Below, piece after piece: positions 1 through 11,071 of a DNA stretch of 64,000 nt. The DNA is from Cryoendolithus antarcticus (lineage: Eukaryota; Ascomycota; Dothideomycetes; Cladosporiales; Cladosporiaceae), in NCBI GenBank assembly GCA_002077065.1, contig NAJO01000010.1, forward strand, positions 124,001 through 188,000, written 5' to 3'. The position numbers and the translations under genes were made by a program. How positions within the stretch are numbered: position 1 is the first letter of the stretch; each line of letters starts with the position of its first letter. The notes below the pieces were generated by a model. The model searched no databases, had not been told where the DNA came from, and was given only the letters and a program-made list of their open reading frames with translations.

Positions 1-3000
1 CAAAGCAGGCAACGTCCCGCAATGATCTACACGGCTACCTTTCACTGGAGATGGAGGGTGCGAACCGACAAGTATCCACTTACCATCGGCAACGTGATCC
101 ATACAGTTCACCTTAGTCTGCCCTCTATAGTATAAGCGCATCGCCTACATTGTAAGGTGGCAGAGCATGTCGTAATCCGGCACTAGGTATGCTGCGCTAT
201 ATTTGTCAAGCACTAATGAGCCACCGTCGCACAGCTTGGCGATCGAATGGCGACGGTTGAGCGCAGCGTATTCGGATCCATATTTCCCACTGTGCTGGCC
301 CACAATCTTGAGCTGACTCGTTTGTAGATCACAATTGTTGGCTAGGCATGCCGGAACTGACACCGGAGGCGGCTATCAGCTGATAGTGAATCCAGCAATG
401 CAAGATCCGGTTTGAGACAATCGCATGGCGAAGCTACGCCATGTCCGGAGAGATCAACAACGTTCAAGCGTCGATGGCGCACTGTGGCTCAGTCACGGGC
501 GTCTCATCGATGAACTTAATCTGCCTCAGATCATCGGGATTTGAAGTGACTTCGAGACCATTCGCGCTTGCACGATCAGCATTTGCACGGCACAGAAACC
601 ATTGAACCAAGATAGGTTCCGTACGTTCGTCAGTAATCTGACCGCAATGCGTGTCGAGCTTACCCTTGTAGAGGTCGGCAGTCTTGCACAAGGCGGTTGG
701 ACCAAGCTAGTGGTACGCTTAAGCGAATATGCACCGTTATTGCTGGCGCCATCTGCCACGGGGCATGCTAGCGCCGACTCGCCGTCTGAGACCACGAATG
801 CGCAATGCTTGCGAGACAAAAGTCGGAATTACTCAGCCACGCAAACGTCCAAGATCCCGGTCAACTTGGTTGAGTGACATTCATGACACCATTGACAGCT
901 GAATGCAAGATTGAAGGCGTCCACATTTGATCCTCTGTCAATTTTGCAATATCAAGAGCAGATCCGGGGATGATATAAATTCTGACGATCAATCCACATA
1001 GCGCCGTTTCGCGATATCCTGCCAGGGCAGAACAGACCATATTCGGATTGGCCTCCCCAGAATGACACGAGCACGGCTGGTACTGATGACTACCGGAGAG
1101 GGGCGCTTCGGACAGCGTCAGGATCGATATGCAGGCGGCGGATGTTGAGGAGCCGAAGGCTGCTTGTCCGGCGCTGACTCCACGGGCGCCGGGCTGGGGC
1201 TGACAGGCGTTGGACGGACATGGGGGACCGAGTAGCATTTTGTAAAGGTTCCTGGAGAGGTTGGCCTTTTGATGCGATTGTTGGTGGCTGGACTCGTTGT
1301 CGATGTCTTTGCTCACGAACGCGTGAGGTTACCATGAATGCACGGACCTGAACTTAGTTCCAATTCCGAGCCGGAGATTTACGAGAACGCCACACGGCAC
1401 CGCCACATATATCTGGATGCTGCTGCGCATTGCCATTCGTCGAGATGCCAGTGACATTCAGCTACACTGGGATCATGCCAAGCAGATGGAAGCCCTTCTG
1501 GACTGTGAGAGGTCAAGATGAGGACACATGCCCGATGACATGCATTTGCAGTGTCGCTGCACTATCGAATTTGTCCTAGCTTTGTGGATCGTGGAAAACT
1601 ACGAAGAAAGAAGTGCAGGCTACTGCAAGGGCAGGATCAGCAGCTGCTTGTGCCTGACTAGCGACATGTAATGACGTGCGTTGTGTGAAGCAACCAGATT
1701 ATCGTAGAGCAGCCCAGATCGCAGAAGCCAAAGGCTGCCAAGAGGGATAAGGTACTGTGCAATTCGATGTGCGATTCGACGATTGAATTTCGGTGCGGCA
1801 GATGAATCGCCATCGATGCACCTTCATGCGCTACTACCACAGCTGAAGAGCCACTGATGCACTGATAGAAGCCACGAACCGCAGCGTAATACCTCTCGTC
1901 TAAAACATACTCCCTTTGACCAAGCGGGGCAAGGAGAGAGCGCGAAAGTCGACTATCTTGGAGGCATGAGCTGCTTGAACGCGTTGATATGGAGTGAGGC
2001 ACGGGGCGTGTCCATATCCATAAAAGCGAGAGTTGAGCCGAGGGCTAGACGAGCAGCTGGCGTTGACCACTCACTCGGCGTGTCAATAATTCGGTACGCA
2101 TGTTGCTCGTTATTCGGCGATACAGATTGCCATGACTGCAAGACTTCTTGTCAGTACTGGCCCGCGTGCAAAATATGCTTAGTCAAGCTGGTCAAGCAAC
2201 TCTCAGACAGCCGTTGTTAATCACGCCCATCTGCCGGCGCGTCGCCACGAGGTCCAAGACGGACAACGTAGCTGCTACGCTCTGGAGCTCCATGACGCAG
2301 CGTGTGAACGTCGCAACTTCACAACCGGTCATCCCAACTTAGCCCGAGGACCGCGAAGGTACGGTATGAGGAAGGGGAGCTCGGCAGATCAGGCTTGCCC
2401 GGAGGCTCAGGGAATGGATAAGCTGGTTGTCATCATCGAATATGGGTTGGTGTGAGGGATGGCGTACGTACCATATCATAGCGTGGGCGAAGCGACTAGA
2501 CACCAGCGCTCGCATATCGCAGGTCTGGAAGCCTGTAAGGCAAGGTCAGTCGAGTCCTCTCCAGGATTGCAAGATGTGTAGATGCAGCAAAGTTCAATCA
2601 GACAATTTTTGGTAAGGTATATAATATCGACATTATGCTTCAGAAGCAGAACTGAAATGAATACGCTCATCATTGAACATGGGTTTAGAGAGGAGATCGT
2701 AACGTACCAAAGCTACTGGCGCCTCTCGTTCCTCGGGTCGTGAACGTCTATGGTCAGCTGAGTGCCTCGCGTGTCTTCGGCGGTGGCTACATGAGTCTCG
2801 AATGAGGGAGTGAAGGGAGCGAAGTCCAAGGTCTGGCGGGAGGAACTGTGAAGCTCAATGAGATATACCTGTCAACCTCTGAAGGAGCTGTCAGCGAATG
2901 CTCTTCGGAAGACAATTTTTTGAAAGGTTTCGAGTCTGAGTCGATCAGATGGTGATGCATGTTTAGTTCGTGGCTCATGTGTATCGCCGGAACAAATCGT

Positions 3001-3440
3001 GAAGATATCATCATAGAGAGGCGAGGGAGCCAAGAGCGTGCTATACGTACACTGAGCTGCTATGCCCGCTGCAAGAGTCTATGCCCAGGGCTCGTGAGCG
3101 GGCTTCATGTCGGGGTGGCAAGTGTTCGACAGCCTTCCATCTAGGCGACGTAGGCACCCAAGGTCCGATGTGTCATCCTGAGGAAGTGTAGTCTGTGTCC
3201 AACATCGTGTACTTTTGCAAACATGCATGTTGGTATGTGTTAGATACTCATGTCGACGTGAAAGAATTGCACCTGCAATCTGAGCACCTCCGAGCTTGGC
3301 GCGCTACTCCCGATGCGGCTGTCAATCCTGAGGCACCTTCAGTAACACGGAGATGCCAAGCCATGCCGACTACTTTTGGCGTCGCATTGCCAGCAGGAGG
3401 AGGAGACCTTCGTATCGAAGCTGGCCGAGCGTCTTCCAAC
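1..3440. other. gene-poor region, no supported gene
   Basis: About 3.4 kb without a convincing gene. Open frames are all under about 150 codons, overlap on both strands, mostly lack an ATG start, and resemble no family I recognise. A Cys-containing frame on the minus strand at 464-691 and another at 145-363 could be remnants of small secreted proteins, but neither has a clear signal peptide or splice pattern. No tRNA, transposase-like frame or terminal repeat was seen. Confidence 0.5.
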
Positions 3441-4078
3441 ATGGCCACCGAACTAGCAACACAATCAGCACGCGCGCCCTTCAAACTCGGCCTCAAACAA
3501 GTCCACCTGTAAGCCCTCCCGCCCCAAGACCCCTACCACCCTACTCACCCCTCCTTCCCAGACCAACCTTCAGCATCTCCCTCCACCACACCCCACACCT
3601 CTCCCCCTCTTACGCCCAATTCTCCGTCCCCCTCTGGTTCTCCAAGCTAGACCTCCGCGACTACCTCTACAACGCCTACGCCGTGCGCTGCGTCAGCATA
3701 CGCTCCTACATAAAACTGCAACGCCTCACGCAAGGCAGTCCGACAGGTCTGAACGGCGAATCGAATCCCCGACCGCAGTACAAACGATGGCATCGGCCAA
3801 GGAGTTTGAAGCGCATGACCGTGGAACTGGAGAGTCCGTTTGTGTGGCCGGAGGAGCTGGGGAGGGAAGTGTTAGATGAGAAGTTCGACAAGGGACAGAT
3901 GGAAAGAGCCACAAGGGGGCAGGAGGAGATGCAGAAGGGGATGGGGAGTGATGGGGATACGGTTGTGGATGAGACGAGAAGGAGGCGGATGAGGGAGCAG
4001 GCGAAGGAACTGTTGGAGGGGAGGTCGAAGTGGAAACCGGTGGCGGATCAGGCATTTGGGAGGATCAGTGGGCGGTGA
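3441..4078 (+). CDS. mitochondrial large-subunit ribosomal protein uL23m (MRPL23/Mrp20 type)
   Basis: Structural protein of the mitochondrial 54S ribosomal subunit, near the polypeptide exit. It has two exons: the ATG at 3441 is followed by a 53-bp GT..AG intron (3509-3561), giving 194 residues. The conserved start reads FKLGLKQVHLP across the junction, then a block around SVPLWFSKLDLRDYLYNAY (about residues 45-63). This is the L23 fold region, where a strand is followed by the KLDLRDYL helix. The C-terminal half is the charged fungal extension RWHRPRSLKRMTVEL and a Lys/Arg/Glu-rich tail. An in-frame ATG at 3363 would add 26 residues; I prefer 3441 because the family usually begins shortly before the FxLGxKQV motif. 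Identity is recognised from family memory of fungal L23m proteins. It ends 211 bp from the convergent F-box gene. Confidence 0.85.
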
Positions 4079-4289
4079 TGAAGGGGAGGCAGGGGTGCCA
4101 GGGATGGTGAGATTGTGAGCGATACTGAGTATACACAGAGGATGGGACAGCTGTCCGTTCTACCGACCTTTCTCAACCTTGCGATCAACTTCTCTTGAGC
4201 GACTGTCATTTTCTCCGTGGGTCCCTTCAAGCCCTGCATCGTGGCGGACGAGATAATCGCCTTCCCGCCATCTGATCTTCTTGCTTGTC

Positions 4290-5677
4290 CTACGACTCAC
4301 GCGCGGCCTGGTATCGACGGTAGTAGAAGTCGTCCCACCTCTTCTCGAAGTCATCCTCGTAGCAGCACTCGCAAACACAACCGCCACGGATGTGCACGTC
4401 GACACAACGTCTGCACAAGTCCGGACAAGCTCTCAGATCGTCCAAGAATGCGCCGTCCTCATCGTCTTCGTCCCACTCAACGTCGGCGTAGCGCTTCAGA
4501 GCTACATAAGTCAGTGAAAGTTGGGGAGGGGAATCTGGAACACATACCTTTCACCCGCCACTGTGCAGGCGACCCATGTTCCTTTTCCAGGTGTTCCTTA
4601 TGCCACTCGATCAGGACCTCTCTGACGCGCTTTCTGCGGGCGCGATCTGCGCGCTCAATCTTCTTATCTGCCTTCTCAGCCATGTGTTTCTTCACGTCTC
4701 CATGTACGAGTACGGCGAGGGCGCTGAGATCCTTCTTGCGGAAGAAGTAGCTGGTCACCTCCACATACGGCGGGATACTTAGTCTGTAGGTGGTAACCCC
4801 ATATGCGATAGGAGGAAGATGATCGACTGGCTTCGTTCTGGGCCCAGGCTTTCTTGACTTCAACAAATGGTAGTCTTTCAGATCGAACCTCTCAAGGGCT
4901 TGAGTCTTGGTCTGCTGGTGTCAGCATCGTACCCGGGCTAGAGACTTAACTCGGTGTACGTACAATGAGCTCCGCGCTGTCAAGGTGCTTGTGCTGGCAG
5001 GGAGTGCACACGGTGTTCATGTTCGACATGACGGCTTTCACAGTCGAGATGTCGAAGCAGAAGACGCAGCGGATAGCCAGCAAGTCAAGCAACTCGCGGC
5101 GGTGAACAGGAGCTTCTCCCTTCAGCTGTGGCTTGCTTGCGAGACGAGCAGAGCGACGACAAGTCTTGTCGACTGGCTTCTCTCGGAGATGCATCTGTGC
5201 CCTGTTCATGCGTATGAATCGGGCTGCGAAGCCTTCAACGGCGTGATACATTGGCTGAGACATTGCAGCCAAAGAGAGCAAAGCATGTGGGCGGTGCGGC
5301 AAACCCGGATGCTGCTTGTGATGCAACGCACGCTCGGGCTCATGATCCAGAAGACAGTACGAAGCAATCTCCTCCAGAATTTCCGCGGGCATCTTGCTAA
5401 TGAAGTCGCGATCAGTATCAACATCGCCGTTGAACGCGTTCGGGAGGTCGTCCTTGTACTTCATCCAGATCTCAGCTGATACTCTCTCCGACGTCCCATC
5501 AGAAGAGATTGGCGACGTTTCCGTGTCGTCGTGTTCGGGAGCTTCACGAGTAGCGCTGCCGAGGGAAATCTCCTTGGTCGCCGCCTTATTGCTTTTGGTC
5601 GCTTTCGTTGTCTTCGCAGGCTTGCTTGCGGTCGTTTTGACGGCGCCGGAGCGCTTTCCGGATCTCGTGGCTGCCAT
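4290..5677 (-). CDS. F-box protein with XPA-like zinc finger and C-terminal domain
   Basis: Three exons (5677-4964, 4911-4548, 4501-4290; introns of 52 and 46 bp) give 429 residues. A basic Lys/Ala/Thr-rich start (1-40) precedes an F-box-like motif, MPAEILEEIASYCLL (96-110). A C-X2-C-X16-C-X2-C cluster follows (C204, C207, C224, C227). It is joined across intron 1 to LITKTQALERFDLKDYHLL, which matches the layout of the DNA-repair protein XPA: a C4 zinc finger, then L-I-T-K-T-x-A and the helical XPA_C region. Intron 1 could also splice 3 nt earlier, adding one Gln; the XPA comparison favours the acceptor used. The last exon is Cys-rich (CPDLCRRC, CVCECC). By family logic it could be a substrate adaptor of an SCF ubiquitin ligase; DNA binding is inference. 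A repair role is not shown, since many fungal proteins of unknown function carry XPA_C-like domains. Confidence 0.8.
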
Positions 5678-5919
5678 GGAGAAACCCTCGCGGTGGTTTC
5701 TGGTGGTTGTGGATGTCTACGTTCTCAGAGCGCCGAGATGGCAAAGTTGGCATGTTCGACATCGAGGAAAGAGCGGCGTATGGCTTTAGGCAGCCAGACG
5801 CGTCCAACGCGTCGAATGCTTGACTTCACTTCATCATGGTGCCACATCGAGCACATCGGATGGTGACGAAAGATACGTCTAGTGGCGCGTGGTTCACCAA
5901 GAATGGTCAATGAAGACAT

Positions 5920-6867
5920 CTACTCACTCCCAAGATACTCTTTCACCGCGTCCACCGCGCTCGCAAACTTCGCCGCCTCAATCAACACCACACTCCCCTG
6001 CGGCCTCACCCCAAGCTCCTGAAACGCCCTCTTCGCATCACTAGCCCCCTCATCAGCCTGCCGCTCGAACTCATAGCACCCGTGAGCAAGCGCGTGCTGC
6101 TGTAGCACCTCATCCTCAGGATGGAAGTAGAACACCTCCTCTTCGCTCGCCTTTGCAGCAGCTTTCTTCTTCTGCTTCTTAGGCGTGGGCGGTTCGGGTT
6201 CGGCGTCCAGAGTTGAGGCGACTTCGGTGTAGACTTTCGAGACGAGCAGGTAGTGCGTGAATTCGTAGGGCTCCTTCTCCTCTAGCGCCCAGGAGAGCTC
6301 TTCTTGTAGCATGTCGTACATGGGTGGGACGACTTGATGGGGCATATTGATCATTCGTTCTGTGAGGATCAAACCCACTTGCGCCTTTGAAGTAGGCGAC
6401 AGTAGGTCCTTCAGCACACTCAGACTTGATTGTGTGGCAGCTCGAGATGTTAAGTAGGCGCTCAGCTGCTTCATGACTTCCTTTTCGCGATGCTGAGACA
6501 TGTTGAGCACGGTCAGGAAGGCAAAGGGATCGCTTTCGTTGCCATCGCACTTTACAGTTGAACCTAGCAGAGGCTGCGCGAGGATCATGTCTGTGAGTTC
6601 CGAGAGGTCGAAGAGTTGGTTGTCGACGTCGAAGAGTTGTCTCAGCAGATTCTTGAGGCCGTGGAAGTCGACAGCGGGCTGGGGATCGAACCACTCGAAA
6701 TCGATTTGTAGTTCGGAGTCGTCCTGTATTGCTGTCAGTGACACGAACGTGGAAGGTGAACCGTCAAAGTGGCCTACATCGTCTGAGCCACTGTCATTTT
6801 CATCATCGATGTCCATCTTCGTTTTCGACGTGGCGACCTGATCTGCTCCTGACTTTCGTTTCACCAT
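5920..6867 (-). CDS. bcp1: BCP1/BCCIP family nuclear protein
   Basis: Homologue of yeast Bcp1, a nuclear chaperone and export factor (known for Rpl23 and Mss4), and of human BCCIP. The start MVKRK at 6867 is the usual family start; an upstream in-frame non-ATG extension is ignored. An acidic N-terminus is followed by the family core FEWFDPQPAVDFHGLKNLL, then LFDLSELTDMIL, and a C-terminal EVFYFHPEDEVL block and VVLIEAAKF. The unspliced frame gives 315 residues. The stretch at 6724-6777 is exactly 54 nt, starts GTAGGC, has CACTGAC and ends CAATACAG, so it is probably an in-frame intron. Removing it gives 297 residues and a continuous acidic run before ELQIDFEW. The gene is divergent from GMP synthase, sharing a 313-bp promoter region. 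Confidence 0.88.
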   Translation of the reverse strand: MVKRKSGADQVATSKTKMDIDDENDSGSDDVGHFDGSPSTFVSLTAIQDDSELQIDFEWFDPQPAVDFHGLKNLLRQLFDVDNQLFDLSELTDMILAQPLLGSTVKCDGNESDPFAFLTVLNMSQHREKEVMKQLSAYLTSRAATQSSLSVLKDLLSPTSKAQVGLILTERMINMPHQVVPPMYDMLQEELSWALEEKEPYEFTHYLLVSKVYTEVASTLDAEPEPPTPKKQKKKAAAKASEEEVFYFHPEDEVLQQHALAHGCYEFERQADEGASDAKRAFQELGVRPQGSVVLIEAAKFASAVDAVKEYLGSE

Positions 6868-7180
6868 GTCGACGAGCAATATTTGAGTGTCAATCACCGG
6901 GACGCAGACTCTGAGCGAAATGAGAATCTCAACAGGAAATTCTTGCTGAACTGTAAGTTCTTATGGACTTGGTAGACTTTGCGTAAAATTGGACCAGTAC
7001 CGTTGATGTCGTCGGCAGTACTCAATGCTGTAGTGGGAAATCCTTATCGATAGGGGACAAAAAAGTTCCGAACCACATGCTTTCGCAACGCGTGAGTCGC
7101 GCCTCCTTCTTCGCGATGTGAGTCGAGATGTAGACACCCTCAGTATCGCCGCTCACTGAGCAGCTTGAACAACACACAAC
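6868..7180. other. divergent promoter region of bcp1 and gua1
   Basis: The gap between two divergent start codons must hold both 5' UTRs and both promoters. No open frame or repeat is evident, and I cannot assign a specific factor site. Confidence 0.5.
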
Positions 7181-8818
7181 ATGGCCACCCACAACGACAC
7201 CAATGGCGACGTGCCACCGCCACCCCACAGCATTTACGACACAATCCTTGTGCTCGACTTCGGCTCCCAATACACCCACTTGATCACTCGCCGGCTACGA
7301 GAGCTCAACGTCTACTCCGAGTTATTGCCATGCACTCAGAAGCTAGCTGAGCTGAGCTGGAAGCCGAAAGGCATCATACTATCAGGCGGGCCATACAGTG
7401 TCTACGCGACAGATGCACCACATGTTGACCCCGCGGTCTTTGAGCTCGATGTGCCCATACTTGGGATATGCTATGGACTACAGGAGATCGCATGGCACCA
7501 TGGCAAGAACGTTGCAGCAGGCGACAAGAGGGAGTACGGGCGAGCAGCGCTGAAGCTGGAGAAGCACGCAGCAACATCAGCGCATGTCTCCCAGCTGTTC
7601 GCAGACCTGCCGCAGGACATGGAGGTATGGATGTCACATGGCGATAAGCTGTCGAAGTTACCGGACAACTTCGTCACCATCGCTACGACCTCGAACTCGT
7701 CGTTCGCGGGCATAGCGCATACTGAGAAAGAGTACTTTGGCATCCAGTTCCACCCAGAGGTCACACACACGCCAATGGGCACACAAGTGATTAAGAACTT
7801 CGCCGTGAACGTCTGCAAAGCCAAGCAAGACTGGACTATGACTTCGTTCGTTGATCAAGAAATCTCTCGAATTCGCTCCCTCGTCGGACCCAAAGGCCAA
7901 GTCATCGGCGCAGTCAGCGGAGGCGTAGACTCCACGGTCGCCGCCAAGCTCATGAAAGAAGCAATTGGCGACCGCTTCCACGCAGTTCTCGTAGACAACG
8001 GTGTCTTGCGCAAGGGCGAGGCAGCCCAAGTCCACGCCACCCTCACGAAAGGCCTCGGAATCCAACTCCACGTCATAGACGCCGCAGACCGCTTCCTAGA
8101 CCTGCTCAAAGGCGTCTCAGACCCCGAGAAGAAACGCAAAATCATCGGCAACACTTTCATAGACTGCTTTGAGGAGCGCGCGCTCGCCATCGCCAAAGAA
8201 GCCGAGAACACCCCCAACGCCGGACCCATCGAGTTCTTCCTCCAAGGCACACTCTACCCCGACGTAATCGAATCCATATCCTTCAAAGGTCCCTCGCAAA
8301 CAATTAAGACCCACCATAACGTCGGTGGCCTACCCGAACGCATGTCCCTCAAACTCATCGAGCCCCTCCGCGAACTTTTCAAAGACGAAGTCCGCATTCT
8401 CGGCACCTCGCTCGGCATCCCAGAAGACCTTGTCTGGCGCCATCCCTTCCCCGGCCCCGGCATAGCAATCCGCATCATCGGCGAAGTGACCCGCGAAAAA
8501 GTCCGCATCGCGCAAGAAGCGGACGAGATCTTCATCGCCGAGATCCGCTCTGCAGGCCTCTACCGCCAGATCTCGCAAGCCTTCGCCGCCGTAATGGAAG
8601 GCAGGGCCGTGGGTGTTGTGGGCGATCAGCGGCTGCATGGGTATATCATTGCGCTGAGGGCTGTGCAGACGACGGATTTCATGACTGCGAGGGCTTTCAG
8701 GTTTGATATGGAGTGGCTTGAGCGGGTGGTGGAGAGGATTGGGAATGAGGTTGAGGGGGTTGCGAGGGTGGTTTATGAAGTTACTAGTAAGCCGCCGGCT
8801 ACTATTGAGTTTGAGTAG
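7181..8818 (+). CDS. gua1: GMP synthase (glutamine-hydrolysing)
   Basis: Converts XMP to GMP with ATP and glutamine in the cytosol (purine biosynthesis). It is a single exon of 545 residues, the usual length for fungal enzymes. The N-terminal class I glutamine amidotransferase domain has [14 protein letters not shown], the nucleophile Cys97 in GICYGLQ, and the His191/Glu193 pair in FHPEVTHT. The ATP-pyrophosphatase domain has the PP-loop SGGVDS (246-251) and [11 protein letters not shown]. The C-terminal dimerisation domain ends in [11 protein letters not shown], the conserved family tail with the Lys-Pro-Pro substrate contact. All catalytic residues I can check are present. Codon use is rich in C-ending codons in the middle, as expected for a highly expressed gene. 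The assignment is secure. Confidence 0.97.
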   Translation: MATHNDTNGDVPPPPHSIYDTILVLDFGSQYTHLITRRLRELNVYSELLPCTQKLAELSWKPKGIILSGGPYSVYATDAPHVDPAVFELDVPILGICYGLQEIAWHHGKNVAAGDKREYGRAALKLEKHAATSAHVSQLFADLPQDMEVWMSHGDKLSKLPDNFVTIATTSNSSFAGIAHTEKEYFGIQFHPEVTHTPMGTQVIKNFAVNVCKAKQDWTMTSFVDQEISRIRSLVGPKGQVIGAVSGGVDSTVAAKLMKEAIGDRFHAVLVDNGVLRKGEAAQVHATLTKGLGIQLHVIDAADRFLDLLKGVSDPEKKRKIIGNTFIDCFEERALAIAKEAENTPNAGPIEFFLQGTLYPDVIESISFKGPSQTIKTHHNVGGLPERMSLKLIEPLRELFKDEVRILGTSLGIPEDLVWRHPFPGPGIAIRIIGEVTREKVRIAQEADEIFIAEIRSAGLYRQISQAFAAVMEGRAVGVVGDQRLHGYIIALRAVQTTDFMTARAFRFDMEWLERVVERIGNEVEGVARVVYEVTSKPPATIEFE

Positions 8819-8939
8819 GTCGGTGTATGGATGTGATCTGGGCAGGTGAGAGACTGGGGACTTTGAGTGGGGTATCAAAGGTGATACATTGCGTGTGTCT
8901 ACTCTACAGCTGCTTCCCTAAACCCAACATACGTTGCGT

Positions 8940-9998
8940 CTAAGCAATTCCCACCTCTTCGTCCCACTCCCTCTGCTTCCTCTTCCTCTCATTCGCCTTC
9001 TCGGCCTCCACTCTCGCACCTTCGGCTTCCAATCCCTCCATCTTCCCATCCTCAAACTTGCTCGTCTCCTCCCTCCTACTCTTCCTCAATCTCCTCCTCG
9101 CCTTAGCCTCATCCTTCCACTCCCCCTTCATGCCCCGTTGCTCCCTCTCACTATCCTCATCGCACTCCTGCCAAAATCCTTTGACCTCCTTCCTTGCCGC
9201 GCGGTACACGTCACAGCAAATAAAGAATCGCGACCAGTGCTCAGTGGCGGCTCTCTTGGCCATGATATGGCAGCAGAGCAAGAGATGGTTTTGTTCCGTT
9301 AAGCACTGGAACCGCTGTCCCCGTCTGTGTGAGAAGATCTCTTCGTGCCTCGAAGTCCAGTATCCGTGGTCGTTGCCGAAATCATCCCAATCGTGCTGCG
9401 AAAGCAGCGAATTACAGACCCAGATCTTGACCGCATCCTCAGACCTAGGATGCAAGCCTTCAAGTTTCAGCCTCTGGACCAGCTTCGCCAGCCGAGCTGC
9501 GCGATCGTCGAGATCTGCCATGCATGCCGTACGGCCGAGACATGGGCAAAGCGACGCGGCGGGCAGGAAGCAGATCTTCGAGATCAGATGTCTATGACTC
9601 GGGTCCACGGAGCGGAGCCAAGCGACACAAGTCTCCTCTGACTCGACGTAAAAGGTCGTTTGGTTGTAGTACAGCCTCCCCAACTTCATCCTCGCGCACT
9701 GATCCAGCTGCAGCACGGCAGGAGGCTTCGAGTTGCTAGAAGAGATTAGTCTGTGGCCCTGGAAATGGTCGAGGAACTTTGGAGCTCCGTAGGGTCGGCG
9801 AGCGAACTGCGTGTCCTTTGTTAGGTGCTGGAGGATATTCTGGTGGAGCTCGCGGGGGAGGTCGACGATGCGTTGGAGGAAAGGGTCGAGTGGTTTTGGC
9901 CAGCTGGTGGCGGACATGCGAGCAGCGCGCTGGCGGGGGCTGGTGGCAATGGCCATGTTACGACCGGTCTGGTGCTGGGTGTAGTAGCCGGTAGGCAT
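8940..9998 (-). CDS. F-box-like hypothetical protein
   Basis: A single-exon frame of 352 residues from the ATG at 9998. Downstream ATGs (MAIATSP, MSATS) could also serve as starts. IVDLPRELHQNILQHLTKD (about 44-62) resembles an F-box/2EXR opening. It is followed by VLQLDQCARMKLGRLYYNQTTF and WLRSVDPSHRHLISKICFL, which share spacing with other proteins in this window (hydrophobic start, Arg-x-x-x-x-x-YY, then W-L-x-S-x-x-x-x-x-R). The C-terminal 90 residues are a highly charged Lys/Arg/Glu helix, probably coiled coil. The function is unknown; a role as an SCF adaptor would be inference from the motif alone. It ends 121 bp from the convergent GMP synthase stop. Confidence 0.7.
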   Translation of the reverse strand: MPTGYYTQHQTGRNMAIATSPRQRAARMSATSWPKPLDPFLQRIVDLPRELHQNILQHLTKDTQFARRPYGAPKFLDHFQGHRLISSSNSKPPAVLQLDQCARMKLGRLYYNQTTFYVESEETCVAWLRSVDPSHRHLISKICFLPAASLCPCLGRTACMADLDDRAARLAKLVQRLKLEGLHPRSEDAVKIWVCNSLLSQHDWDDFGNDHGYWTSRHEEIFSHRRGQRFQCLTEQNHLLLCCHIMAKRAATEHWSRFFICCDVYRAARKEVKGFWQECDEDSEREQRGMKGEWKDEAKARRRLRKSRREETSKFEDGKMEGLEAEGARVEAEKANERKRKQREWDEEVGIA

Positions 9999-11071
9999 CT
10001 CTGTGGTGTTGGTATGGAATTCTCGTGCGTGTATGGACTTGGTCGTGAGAGCGATCTTGGAGCACTGGCCTGTTCGTGAGAAGGGTGTGCCTCTGTCTCT
10101 CCGAGATAGTTGGAGTAGATCGTTCGCTGTTGCAAGCAGTAGTGTGGATGCTCGAGCGTGTTAATGAAACCACGGAAGTCTTCTCGAAGTGTTTGTGAAT
10201 CGGTGTGTGGCTTGGTTTGTGACTTGGATTCGTGACTTGATAGTGTGACTTGAGCGTGTAAACCTTGTGATTAAGATCATGAATCTTGAGACCGTTAAAG
10301 GGAGGGAATCGAATTTCCTATGTACCCAGAAGCGAGAGAGTGAAGACACCTACTGACTCACCTGTATCTGGTCTCTATTGGTCGAGTCGTGATGAGGGTC
10401 GGTGGCTGGAGATATGTCGACCATTTGACTTTTCCGAGGGGGTGTCTCGACGGTATGCCCAGTCACCCCTACTACCAGTGCGCCCTGGAATAGAACGAAA
10501 GGAAAATTGTACTGTCCGATAGCAATAGCGAGGATATGCTCATCTAGTGTTCAACGTGGTAATCGCAGTGGACGGCTTCGTGTATGCCCTGTATCATCGA
10601 ATTTGGTCGTATTGGCTCTTCCCACGACACCTGAAGCAGGGCACGTGACCAGGTGCGACATGCTTCTCGTCACTCTGTAGCAAAGCTCCGCGATAATTGA
10701 TCATCGTCGCTATCGCCGCCGACACCAGTGTGCGGTTTGCGAAATTCGGTAGTGGGGGCTGACCATCCCAGCATCGCTGAGTGGTCGGAGACATCGAGAG
10801 GAGGATATGCCTTGGCACGGTCAGCTGATATATACTGACTGGTCACCAGGTTACGACAGACCCAGTCAGGCGGTACGGAGGCGGAAAATAATTTGTGCTG
10901 AGTGTGTGCATTGTGCCTTGGAGTGGATTCGGTGATCCCGCCCGCCTGCCTCTCTGTTCCGTCGCGTTGGAACTCTTCCGACTAAACTAGAGCCTTTGAT
11001 AGAGGTATTCTCGGATCAGCGTGCTCAATCTCCCTGAACTTACGTCAGTGACACCACCCTCAGTCCAGGCA
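9999..11071. other. intergenic, nothing recognised
   Basis: About 1.07 kb upstream of one minus-strand F-box-like gene and downstream of another. Only short overlapping frames without family resemblance are present. It presumably contains the promoter of the 9998 gene. Confidence 0.4.

Noticed and set aside
861..1316. 151-codon minus-strand frame
   Set aside because: No family resemblance, no ATG-linked conserved start, and equally long frames exist in other phases of the same region.
8330..8878. 182-codon frame antisense to GMP synthase
   Set aside because: A mirror of the strongly biased codons of gua1; no independent signal.
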